Shown here: one piece after another, positions 6,241 through 12,918 of the stretch
How the letters are laid out: the number at the start of each line of letters is the position of its first letter
How positions within the stretch are numbered: position 1 is the first letter of the stretch
NCBI GenBank assembly: GCA_013003465.1
Contig: JABDIZ010000034.1
Location: 1-12,918 of the forward strand
DNA: 12,918 bases
Source of the DNA: Rhodothermaceae bacterium
GTDB lineage: Bacteria > Bacteroidota > Rhodothermia > Rhodothermales > Rubricoccaceae
Direction: 5' to 3'
Notes under the pieces: generated by a model
Told to the model about the DNA's origin: nothing
Seen by the model: the letters and a program-made list of their open reading frames with translations, nothing else
The model's database searches: none
Program-made: the position numbers and the translations under genes

Positions 6241-7323
6241 CTAAGCTACCTCAGCCATCAAGCCAGCGAGCAGTTGAAACAGCCGCTCCCGACGCTTCTG
6301 CCGCGTAAAGTGCTCCACGATCTGGGCGTGGGCTGCCTCACGAGCCGAGGGCGGAGCGTCTAGCGCGTCCTGCACTACCCTCGCCACGGCCTCCGGCTCT
6401 GGCGCCTCCACGAGGTACCCGGCCTGCCCGATGGCGGCTGGGATGCCAAACACCCGGCTCCCCACAGGGATGCAGCCGCACAGCATCGCCTCGCACAGCA
6501 CATTGGGCATCCCCTCCGCACGAGACAGTTGGAGATAAACGGCGGCCTTTCCGTAGACCTCCGCCAGTTCCTCGCGAGGCAGCGGGGGCCGCAGGGCGAG
6601 ATTGGCGGGCGGGCGATATCGCTGCCGGATCTCTTCCAGGTCCATTTCGATGCCGACGACGTCGAAGGGGATGCTTGGAAGCCGCCGCGCCACTTCGATC
6701 AGCAGATCCACCCCCTTCCGACGCAACGTGCGATCCGAATCGATCAGGGCCACTGACACCACGCTAGGAGCCCGTTCGGCGCGGCCGAGCGGCCAGGCGG
6801 CCGGGTCGTAGCCTGTTGGCACCACCTCAATAGGCGTACGTAGGTCCGGCACATGCACCCTCAACCCCTGCTCTGGCGACGCAGGCAGAAACGAATTGGT
6901 CGTCTGCACCAGAGACTCGGCCACGGGCAGCAAAAGCGACGCGCGATGCAGCACCTGCCGGGCGAAGGGCGCGCGCCACGTGCCAAAGACCCCGTAGCCG
7001 AGTTCCGGAATATCCATCGCATCGAACCCACCGATGGCGATTGCCAGAGGAATCCCCTGCCGAGCAACCGCACGCGCTGGCAGGCTCAGGTGCACATCGG
7101 CAAACCAGCCGAAGAGCAGATCTGCCTTCGGCAGTTCCTTCCGCAACCATGCAGCCTGCTCTGCCCAGCGTCGAGCCAGAAGCGCCGCGCGCCCAGGGCG
7201 AGTGCGTGCACCACTGAGGTCGAATGAAAACGGGCGCACGTCGTAGCGCTCGCCCAACAAACGGAGGTCGTCGCGAACGAACGAGGTCGGCTTCTGATAG
7301 ATGAAAAGCAAGCGGGGGCGCAT
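6241..7323 (-). CDS. Glycosyltransferase family 4 (GT-B fold)
   Basis: A 360-residue GT4-type glycosyltransferase, normal length for the family. The C-terminal half carries the nucleotide-sugar site: the basic RRKG (201-204) that typically contacts the donor diphosphate, and the E-x7-E motif E270...E278 within SRAEGMPNVLCEAMLCGCIP. The N-terminal half (MRPRLLFIYQ, FGWFADVHLSLPARAVARQ, IAIGGFDAMD) is a Rossmann-like acceptor domain with no signal peptide, so it should act at the cytoplasmic face of the membrane. It follows the other glycosyltransferase by 23 bp and was probably co-transcribed with the methyltransferase, pyruvyl transferase and flippase before the small element inserted immediately after its stop. 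Donor sugar and linkage cannot be predicted. Its TAG stop lies in the target-site duplication, so insertion left the coding sequence intact. Confidence 0.92.
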   Translation of the reverse strand: MRPRLLFIYQKPTSFVRDDLRLLGERYDVRPFSFDLSGARTRPGRAALLARRWAEQAAWLRKELPKADLLFGWFADVHLSLPARAVARQGIPLAIAIGGFDAMDIPELGYGVFGTWRAPFARQVLHRASLLLPVAESLVQTTNSFLPASPEQGLRVHVPDLRTPIEVVPTGYDPAAWPLGRAERAPSVVSVALIDSDRTLRRKGVDLLIEVARRLPSIPFDVVGIEMDLEEIRQRYRPPANLALRPPLPREELAEVYGKAAVYLQLSRAEGMPNVLCEAMLCGCIPVGSRVFGIPAAIGQAGYLVEAPEPEAVARVVQDALDAPPSAREAAHAQIVEHFTRQKRRERLFQLLAGLMAEVA

Positions 7324-7346
7324 GGGAGAGTCAACCGATCCGGTTT

Positions 7347-8666
7347 CTAGAGGGGAATTTGGGCGGCATCTAGCACCGCGGCCAACCGCCCCGTCTGCGC
7401 ACGACGCGTGTATGGCACGACGGCCTCAGCGGAGGCGCCAGGGCAGGGTTGCCCAGCAGCCCAGGCGTCGTAGTGCTCCCGCAGAACGGCGGCCATCGCC
7501 TCCGCATCGTCGCGTGCCACCACCTGCCCCCCTCCCGTTTCCTCCAGCAGCCGCGCGGCGTCCCCCTCCGGCTCGCCGAGCGCCAACACGGGTCGCCCCG
7601 TGGCGAGGTACTCGTAGAGCTTCCCCGTAATCATCCCCGCCGCGTTCGCGAAGGGCTCGACGACGAGCAACAGCAGGGTGGCTTTCGCCATCAGAGTGAT
7701 GGCTTCCGCATGCGGGACGTAGGGTACAGCCTCCGTCACCGCATCGAGGCCACGCTGTGCGAGCGCCTGCTGCACGGTCTCGTCCATGGTCCCCACGAGA
7801 CGGATGCGTAGGCGCTCCAGGGCCCCTGTCGAGCGGAGCGCACTCAGCGCAGCCCACAGCGTCATTGGGTTACGAGACCCGTACAGGCTGCCCACATACG
7901 TCAGCGTGAAGTGCTCCGCGTTGGGCACTGTCTCCCACTGAACATCCGCGTCGATGTCCGCCTCATCGTAGCCGTTGTGCACCACCGTCACGGCGTCCGT
8001 GGCACGCTCTCCTTGCTCCGCCAGCAGCCGGGCCCAACTCGGACTGACCGTCGTGATGTGATCAGCCTCCCGCAACACCGAGTGTTCGAGACGGCGGTCG
8101 AGGCGCCGTGCGGGCGCGCTCATCGGCAGTTCGTGGTAGAAGTTGATGCCTGTCCAGGGGTCCCGAAAGTCGGCCACCCAGGGAAGTGCACGCTGCCGTT
8201 TGAGCGCGCGCCCGATGAGGTGACTGGAATGTGGCGGCCCCGACGTCAGGATCACGTCGAACGGCTGTGCGTCGTGGAGGCGGCGAGCTTCACGGATAGC
8301 ATAGGGCACCCACCCGACGCGAGCGTCTGGCAGGAAGACATTGGCGCGCAACCAGCGCCCTAGATGACCCAGCAGGCCTTTTTCCTGCTGGACCGACCCG
8401 ACCGTCACGGCTTCGGTGCGCGACCGCCCCGTCAACCGCCCATAGATACGGAAGGGGTCGAGGGCTCGCGTCCGGTGTACTTCTACTCCGTCTGGCACAT
8501 CGGCCTCCAGCGAGGCATCGTGCTGTGGATACGCCCCATCGGCCACCGTGAGCACGGTAGGCTCGTACCCAAAGTCGCGGAGGTACTTGACGGTCTTGAG
8601 CACGCGCTGCACGCCCGGCCCGCCCGAAGGCGGAAAGTAGTAGGAGATGACGAGGACGCGCTGCAC
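7347..8666 (-). CDS. Glycosyltransferase, GT4-like (GT-B fold)
   Basis: A 439-residue GT-B glycosyltransferase. The start VLVISYYFPPSGGPGVQRV (4-22) is the classic first strand and glycine-rich loop of GT4-like enzymes that use nucleotide sugars. ADFRDPWTG (165-173), ITTVSPSWA (204-212), VVHNGYD (228-234) and LTYVGSLYGSRNP (255-267) follow in the usual order. The donor-binding end is MITGKLYEYLATGRPVLALG (345-364), with E352 at the usual acidic position. The start is a GTG at 8664-8666; no longer in-frame start fits the fold better. The intrinsic terminator of the preceding gene ends only about 12 nt upstream, so this gene either relies on a promoter overlapping the terminator or on read-through. 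It probably adds a sugar to a lipid-linked glycan together with the next gene. Specificity is unknown. Confidence 0.92.
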   Translation of the reverse strand: MQRVLVISYYFPPSGGPGVQRVLKTVKYLRDFGYEPTVLTVADGAYPQHDASLEADVPDGVEVHRTRALDPFRIYGRLTGRSRTEAVTVGSVQQEKGLLGHLGRWLRANVFLPDARVGWVPYAIREARRLHDAQPFDVILTSGPPHSSHLIGRALKRQRALPWVADFRDPWTGINFYHELPMSAPARRLDRRLEHSVLREADHITTVSPSWARLLAEQGERATDAVTVVHNGYDEADIDADVQWETVPNAEHFTLTYVGSLYGSRNPMTLWAALSALRSTGALERLRIRLVGTMDETVQQALAQRGLDAVTEAVPYVPHAEAITLMAKATLLLLVVEPFANAAGMITGKLYEYLATGRPVLALGEPEGDAARLLEETGGGQVVARDDAEAMAAVLREHYDAWAAGQPCPGASAEAVVPYTRRAQTGRLAAVLDAAQIPL

Positions 8667-8678
8667 GGCGGGACGAGC

Positions 8679-8712
8679 AAAAACGAAGCACGGCCCCAGA
8701 CTGGAGCCGTGC
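8679..8712 (-). terminator. Intrinsic terminator downstream of the YfhO-family gene
   Basis: On the minus strand GCACGGCTCC and GGGGCCGTGC (arms at 8703-8712 and 8688-8697) form a strong GC hairpin with one mismatch, followed within a few bases by the T-run CGTTTTTG (8678-8685). It lies 57 bp after the YfhO-family stop and immediately before the GTG start of the next glycosyltransferase. Confidence 0.78.
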
Positions 8713-8713
8713 T

Positions 8714-8743
8714 CGAAAATACCGCCCAGAAGGCGCTAACAAA
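8714..8743 (-). promoter_or_regulatory. Candidate Bacteroidota-type promoter before the glycosyltransferase operon
   Basis: On the minus strand TTTG (8740-8743) is followed after 18 nt by TATTTTCG (8714-8721), which agrees with TTTG-N17-23-TAnnTTTG at all but one fixed position. Transcription would begin within or just before the terminator hairpin, giving a structured or attenuated leader. This rests on pattern only. Confidence 0.35.
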
Positions 8744-8768
8744 GGAGCAGCCGTCTTCAGTGCGCGAC

Positions 8769-11363
8769 CTATTTCTGATGACCACGCCGGTACCAGAGCA
8801 AACCGCCCAGCGCAATCGCGCCGAGATAGACCAGCGCCGTCGCGAGCCATGCAATCAGCAGGCCTGTTCGGTGACTCGACGGATCGAAGCGCATGGTGAC
8901 GATGTGCTCCCCGGCGGGGATATACACGCCGCGCAGGAGGTGATTCACACGCTGAATCGGCGCAGGCGTGTCGTTGATCTCGGCCACCCAGCCTGCCGGG
9001 TAATAGACTTCACTGGCGACGAGCAGCCGGGGCTGATCCGTCTCCACCTCCCACACGATCTCGCGGGGCGTGTAGCGCTGCAGGTCCACTCTTGCCGTCG
9101 TGGTGGAATCCGAGCGCGTGGGCCTGTAGCCTTCGGGCGGCGCCTCGTAGAGCAACGCCGTGTGCCTCAGGTTGATGGCGGGGTCGAGTAGGCGGGCAAG
9201 GTGTTCTTCTTCGTCCGGGACCACGGCCACGCTGTCCACGAGGTAAGCCCGCGGCAGCACATCCGGCTTCTCAAGCACGAGCAACCCCGTGTCGTCGTCC
9301 TGATAGACAGGCTCGAATCCAGGCAGGGGTTGTCCGGCGATCACGTACCGCGTCGCCATCAGATCGAGGGCGTTCGAACTCAGTTGGTTCTCCGGGGCAA
9401 AGAGTAGCCGGTCGATGTAGTCCTGGTAGAGCCCGAGTTTGGCACCGTGGTACCCCCCCAGCGATTCGTAGAAGAAGGACGAACGGGCGTCGTTCATCGG
9501 ATTGAGCGCGAGGGGGAGCACGCGGAAGTGCCCCGGTCCTCCGGCCACCTCCACCTCGTTCTGGATGAACTGGTCGAAGTCGTAGCGCTGGACGGCAGCG
9601 GCAAGGTCGCTGCGGCGCCGCAGAGCCGGGTTCTCCTCGTTGTAATAACGCCGATCTACGCCCCACAAGTCCACCGTGATGAGGATCACGAGGCCCGCCA
9701 CGACGGCCCACGGCGGCAGAATCCGGCGCCGGTAGAGGACGAGCAGTACACCCCCCAGCGCGAGGAACAGCAGGCTCCGGAAGGCATCGCCACGGAACAT
9801 GTCGGCTCGCTGGTCGCGCGTCTCGCGGAGGTACTGTTCGGTGAAGGCCTGCACCTGCGGATCACTCCGGCCGACGCCCATTTGCTGGGCCACGGCCTGC
9901 TCCACCTGCTGCGCCTCGCCCTCGCGGACGAACTCGAAGAGGGAGCCGCCTCCAAGCCAGAGGCCGACGAGGAGAACAGCCCCGAGCCCGAGCCCGGTAT
10001 AGATCCAGCGCGTCTTGCGCGCTTCGGCCTCGGCCGTTGCTTCGCGCCGCTGCACATAGTACGCGCCGTACCCGGCCAGCACGGCCAGCATGAGCGCGAC
10101 GGCCGCCAGCCAGGTTTCGGGAACGCGGAAGCTGGAAAAGAGCGGGACGAGTTCAAAGGCGGGCCGGTTCAGGAGCGACAGGTTCTCGCCCAGGGCGAAG
10201 CCCGTCATCAGCAACGCCGCGATGCCGAGCCCCGTCGTAGCCCGTCGCGCAATCCCGAACACGCCGAGGAACGCAAGCATGAGCACCAACGCCCCAACGT
10301 AGTGCGGCCCCGCCGTAAAGGGCTTTGCCCCCCAATACGTCTGCCCGCCGCCGCCATAGGCCTCGGCGATGCCCAATGTCACGAGCTCTTTGATGCCCTG
10401 GCTCCAGGCCATCGCGTAGCTCCACGCGAGCCCCCCGCTGGGCCCGGCCGATCGAATGGTGAACGCCTTGTATTCCCACTGCGCGAGGTAGGGCTGCGCT
10501 ACCATAGCGAGGGCCAGCAAGCTGCCCAGGAGCAAGACTCCGGTGCCGAGGGCAAACTGCCTCGTACGCTTCAGACGGACCGCTGCAATGCCTTCCGCGA
10601 TCCACCACACACCGATGGCAAAGACGACGTAGTACGTGATCTGGATGTGCCCGGCCCGCAGGTTGAGCGCCGCAATGATGGCAAAGAGGGCGGCCAGAAA
10701 CAGATGGCGGATCCAACTCGAATCGTCGGGCCGGTACAGTACGGCCGCGAACGCGAATAGCAGCCACGGTGCGTAGGCCAGCGCGATGAACTTGGTGTTG
10801 TGCCCGGCCGTGAGGATGAGTGGGACGTAGGTCGTCAGGCCAAAGGCGACGGCGGAGAGCGTCCCGGCCAGCTTGCTGCGCGAAAGAAACCCGACGAGGA
10901 AGTACGTTCCCAACAACAAAACGAGGAAGTGGGCCACCGGCCAGAGCCCCATGCGACGGAGACCGTTCAGTACCGAGTCGAGCTGCGGGACCTGGGCGCG
11001 ATAATGAATCATGTAGCCGGGCATTCCGCCGAACAGGCTGGGCGCCCATAGCGCATCGACGCCGGTAGATTCCTCATACTGGAGCATGGCTTCGGCCGCG
11101 CCGCGCCACTGCACCGTATCCCCGCCCGCCAGCGTGCGCCCGCCGAACGTCGTCGCGGAGAAAAAGCTGACGGCGACGATCACCAGAAAGCCGATACAGA
11201 TGGCATGCTGCCCCCAGGACGGCAGCTTCTCCCAGGCGGTCTTCTCGCGCAGCATGGGCGCGGTCTTGCGAACCCGACTGCGGTCTCGCCAGATGCGGTT
11301 GCCTTCGAGGGGCGCTGGCTTCTGCGTCTTGCTGGTCGGTTTGCTGGGAGTGGATTTAGCCAT
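8769..11363 (-). CDS. YfhO-family large membrane protein (putative GT-C glycosyltransferase)
   Basis: An 864-residue protein with a polar, Lys/Pro-rich cytoplasmic N-terminus (1-50), a first membrane helix (about 53-72), then GGDTVQWRGAAEAM (80-93) and LWAPSLFGGMPGYMIHY (105-121), the typical YfhO signature. The acidic GD pair just after helix 1 is where GT-C enzymes place their catalytic aspartate. Around a dozen helices follow, with TAGHNTKFIALAYAPW (185-200) between them. A large soluble C-terminal region (about 570-835) precedes a last helix and a short basic tail. In Bacillus, YfhO glycosylates lipoteichoic acid; in Bacteroidota the role is not established, but lipid-linked sugar transfer outside the membrane is the natural guess. 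The ATG at 11363 is used; M37 (11255) is an alternative. The gene stands between a 119-bp gap and a terminator, so it is probably monocistronic. Confidence 0.9.
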   Translation of the reverse strand: MAKSTPSKPTSKTQKPAPLEGNRIWRDRSRVRKTAPMLREKTAWEKLPSWGQHAICIGFLVIVAVSFFSATTFGGRTLAGGDTVQWRGAAEAMLQYEESTGVDALWAPSLFGGMPGYMIHYRAQVPQLDSVLNGLRRMGLWPVAHFLVLLLGTYFLVGFLSRSKLAGTLSAVAFGLTTYVPLILTAGHNTKFIALAYAPWLLFAFAAVLYRPDDSSWIRHLFLAALFAIIAALNLRAGHIQITYYVVFAIGVWWIAEGIAAVRLKRTRQFALGTGVLLLGSLLALAMVAQPYLAQWEYKAFTIRSAGPSGGLAWSYAMAWSQGIKELVTLGIAEAYGGGGQTYWGAKPFTAGPHYVGALVLMLAFLGVFGIARRATTGLGIAALLMTGFALGENLSLLNRPAFELVPLFSSFRVPETWLAAVALMLAVLAGYGAYYVQRREATAEAEARKTRWIYTGLGLGAVLLVGLWLGGGSLFEFVREGEAQQVEQAVAQQMGVGRSDPQVQAFTEQYLRETRDQRADMFRGDAFRSLLFLALGGVLLVLYRRRILPPWAVVAGLVILITVDLWGVDRRYYNEENPALRRRSDLAAAVQRYDFDQFIQNEVEVAGGPGHFRVLPLALNPMNDARSSFFYESLGGYHGAKLGLYQDYIDRLLFAPENQLSSNALDLMATRYVIAGQPLPGFEPVYQDDDTGLLVLEKPDVLPRAYLVDSVAVVPDEEEHLARLLDPAINLRHTALLYEAPPEGYRPTRSDSTTTARVDLQRYTPREIVWEVETDQPRLLVASEVYYPAGWVAEINDTPAPIQRVNHLLRGVYIPAGEHIVTMRFDPSSHRTGLLIAWLATALVYLGAIALGGLLWYRRGHQK

Positions 11364-11482
11364 GCGCTACCAGGACGGACCGCCCCTTCAGTGACCGCGG
11401 ATCGAGTGCAGCGCAAGATACGGGTACCGGACTAGACGCAGGTGCAAAGAAGCCCCTTCAGCGCGGCCTCTCCCTTACCCCT

Positions 11483-12274
11483 TCACTCCTCTCTCCCTAG
11501 CTCCCACTCCATCCACTTGCGCGCGGTGTTCATCAGCGCCGGGATGTCGCGGCGCGCGCAACCGTCGGTAGGGATCGGCTCCCCAATGACAAGGCGCACA
11601 TCGCCGGGGCGCGACGACCAGACACGCTCATCCAGCACCCCTACGTCGCCATCGAGTACGACGGGCACGACGGGTACCCCGGCCTCAACGGCCAGCATGA
11701 AGGCGCCACGCAAGAACGGCGCGAGCTCGGTCTTCCACGTGCGATGCCCTTCAGCGAAGACGAGCACGGCGTTGCCCGCCCGAATTTGTGCCCCTGCCTC
11801 AACCATGGACCGGACGGCGCGGCGCGGCGTAGACCGGTCCACGAATACACACGCCGTGTGAGCCAGCACGGCCCCGATGAACGGCGTCCGGCGCAGGGCT
11901 GCCTTGGCGGTAAAGCCGAACGGCGTCGGGATCCCTGCGGCAGTAGTCAGGATGTCCAGGGCATTCTGGTGGTTGGCCACAAACACGACGGGCTGCGCTG
12001 GATCGAGCGGCGCGCGCATCGCTGTGTGCAGCCGCACCCCTATTCCCCAGAGGAGGAGGCGGGCCCAGGGCCGAATCCAGCGCTGGAGCGTCCGAGCCCC
12101 TGGCCGAAACGTTGCGTGCACAATCACGATGGGGGCGAAGATCATCGTCCACCATGCAGCCCAGATCACGGCCCAGATGAAGTGCAGCCGCGTCTTGAAG
12201 CGCGGCTGCGGCACCGTTCGGCGAAGCGAAGGCAAGGGCTGCACGGCAGTGGGCGGCGAGGACAGCGACTCCAT
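11483..12274 (-). CDS. plsC: 1-acyl-sn-glycerol-3-phosphate acyltransferase (PlsC family)
   Basis: From the ATG at 12272-12274 the protein has 263 residues, normal for PlsC-type acyltransferases, which add the second acyl chain to lysophosphatidic acid in phospholipid synthesis at the inner membrane. It has a membrane-associated N-terminal segment (about 32-55, FIWAVIWAAWWTMIFAPIVI), the catalytic NHQNALD (101-107, the NHx4D motif), VFVDRSTPRRAV (143-154), VFAEGHRTW (172-180, the usual FPEGTRS block in a modified form) and VPVVPVVLDG (200-209). The frame continues 64 codons upstream, but those residues are Arg-rich and lie over the isomerase-like gene, so the later start is preferred. It begins 8 nt after that gene's stop, so the two form an operon. 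A related acyltransferase with another acceptor is possible because block III is not canonical. Confidence 0.9.
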   Translation of the reverse strand: MESLSSPPTAVQPLPSLRRTVPQPRFKTRLHFIWAVIWAAWWTMIFAPIVIVHATFRPGARTLQRWIRPWARLLLWGIGVRLHTAMRAPLDPAQPVVFVANHQNALDILTTAAGIPTPFGFTAKAALRRTPFIGAVLAHTACVFVDRSTPRRAVRSMVEAGAQIRAGNAVLVFAEGHRTWKTELAPFLRGAFMLAVEAGVPVVPVVLDGDVGVLDERVWSSRPGDVRLVIGEPIPTDGCARRDIPALMNTARKWMEWELGREE

Positions 12275-12282
12275 GATAGCCG

Positions 12283-12918
12283 TCAGGAGGCTCGTCGCGC
12301 GCTTCGTAGCAGATGAATCAGCGCCGTGGCCTCCCGCAATCCCGCCTTCGGGCGTGGCGCCCCCCGCACATCGAGCACGAGCGGCCCGTCGAAGGCCATC
12401 GCGTTGAGTTCGGCGAGGTGTGCAGCCCAACCCACGGCGCCTTCGCCTGGCGTGCAATCGCGCCACGCCCCCTCCTCCCTCACGCCATCGCGCACGCTCA
12501 CGAGGAATACCGGGGCCGCTTGTCCGCGCAGTGCCTGGAGTCCGAGGTGCGGGTCATGCCCCGCTTCCAGCGCATCAGCCGGGCTCCACGCGGCGCCCAC
12601 GTGCACATGGGCAACGGCTTCTAGGAGAGCCGCCAGGGTCTCGCCCGAAGCGCACGCCCCTTCGACGGTGTTGCGCACAGCTAGCCGCAGGCCTGCTTTC
12701 GCTGCGCCGGCACCCGCCTTGCGCAGGACCGAGGCTGCGGCCTCCATCTCGTAGTCCATGCCCGGCTCAGCCAGTGCTCCGACGAGGACGAGCCCGCACC
12801 CCACCCGACGACAGAAGGCCGCAGTTTCTTCGAAGGCGGCGAGGTCGTTCATCCAGACCGCCCGGCGATGGGGCGTGACTTCAAACAGCCCCGGATCTAC
12901 AGCCTCAATGGGCAGATC
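12283..12918 (-). CDS. Sugar phosphate isomerase/epimerase-like TIM-barrel protein (3' part)
   Basis: The frame is open to the right edge, so this is the C-terminal 211 residues of a longer protein, usually 260-300 in this family. Strands and spacing resemble the xylose-isomerase-like TIM barrel (AP_endonuc_2 fold): GCGLVLVGALAEPG, then LRLAVRNTVEGACASGETL, EAGHDPHLGLQAL, APVFLVSVRDG, the TPGEGAVGW loop and DGPLVLDVRGAPRPKAGLRE near the end. By eye, several metal-ligand positions are changed: the glutamate of the usual LENH is Arg-Asn, the LDTGH block reads WSPAD, and the HVHLKD histidines are absent. It may therefore be a catalytically dead homologue or bind its ligand differently. It is followed after 8 nt by plsC, the only functional hint. 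An internal ATG exists at 12852, but the family-like sequence continues upstream of it. Confidence 0.72.
   Translation of the reverse strand, partial: DLPIEAVDPGLFEVTPHRRAVWMNDLAAFEETAAFCRRVGCGLVLVGALAEPGMDYEMEAAASVLRKAGAGAAKAGLRLAVRNTVEGACASGETLAALLEAVAHVHVGAAWSPADALEAGHDPHLGLQALRGQAAPVFLVSVRDGVREEGAWRDCTPGEGAVGWAAHLAELNAMAFDGPLVLDVRGAPRPKAGLREATALIHLLRSARRAS

Noticed and set aside
9447..10760. Long open frame on the plus strand (437 codons) opposite the YfhO-family gene
   Set aside because: Low-complexity charged composition, antisense to a protein with recognisable YfhO motifs and membrane helices.
11415..11448. Possible TTTG / TATCTT promoter for the YfhO-family gene
   Set aside because: The spacing of 24 nt is outside the usual 17-23 range and the -10-like box is weak, so I did not annotate it.
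12275..12466. N-terminal extension of the PlsC frame
   Set aside because: The 64 extra residues are Arg/Ala/Gly-rich and overlap the isomerase-like gene; the ATG at 12274 starts directly before PlsC-like sequence.
1..12918. RNA genes, CRISPR arrays, prophage or complete insertion sequences
   Set aside because: No tRNA cloverleaf, rRNA segment, regularly spaced repeat array, integrase or transposase was seen on either strand.

Overview
The window is GC-rich and every gene I can support lies on the minus strand, so it reads from about 12918 down to 1. Start codons lack recognisable Shine-Dalgarno sequences. One candidate promoter matches the TTTG / TAnnTTTG pattern of Bacteroidota, and a YfhO-type membrane protein and a YbbR-domain protein are present. 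Together these suggest a GC-rich member of the Bacteroidota/Rhodothermota group (Salinibacter- or Rubrivirga-like). This placement is an inference; the window holds no rRNA, tRNA or other marker gene. I see no CRISPR array and no complete insertion sequence.

Right part (12918 to 8769): the 3' end of a sugar-isomerase-like TIM-barrel gene, whose usual metal ligands appear to be replaced, is followed 8 nt later by a PlsC-type acyltransferase. After a 119-bp gap comes a large YfhO-family membrane protein, closed by a clear intrinsic terminator.

Middle part (8666 to 2964): a surface-glycan module. It runs glycosyltransferase, second GT4 glycosyltransferase, a 157-bp MITE-like element with terminal inverted repeats and a target duplication, a truncated TylF-like methyltransferase, a polysaccharide pyruvyl transferase family protein, and a Wzx-type flippase. 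The last three overlap end to end. The two glycosyltransferases, the pyruvyl transferase and the flippase could build and export a (possibly pyruvylated) glycan. No initiating transferase, polymerase or outer-membrane export gene is in view.

Left part (2967 to 1): a good sigma-70-like promoter whose -35 box overlaps the flippase stop codon drives a compact operon. This encodes a canonical bacterial microcompartment (BMC) hexamer shell protein and a second BMC-domain protein with an altered pore loop and a C-terminal Rho_N/SAP-like tail. The second BMC gene overlaps (ATGA) a membrane-anchored YbbR-domain protein. A DMT-family (EamA) transporter and the start of another membrane-type gene follow. 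There is no BMC pentamer, BMC-T or candidate cargo enzyme. This isolated two-shell-protein cassette, translationally coupled to ybbR, is the most unusual thing in the window.
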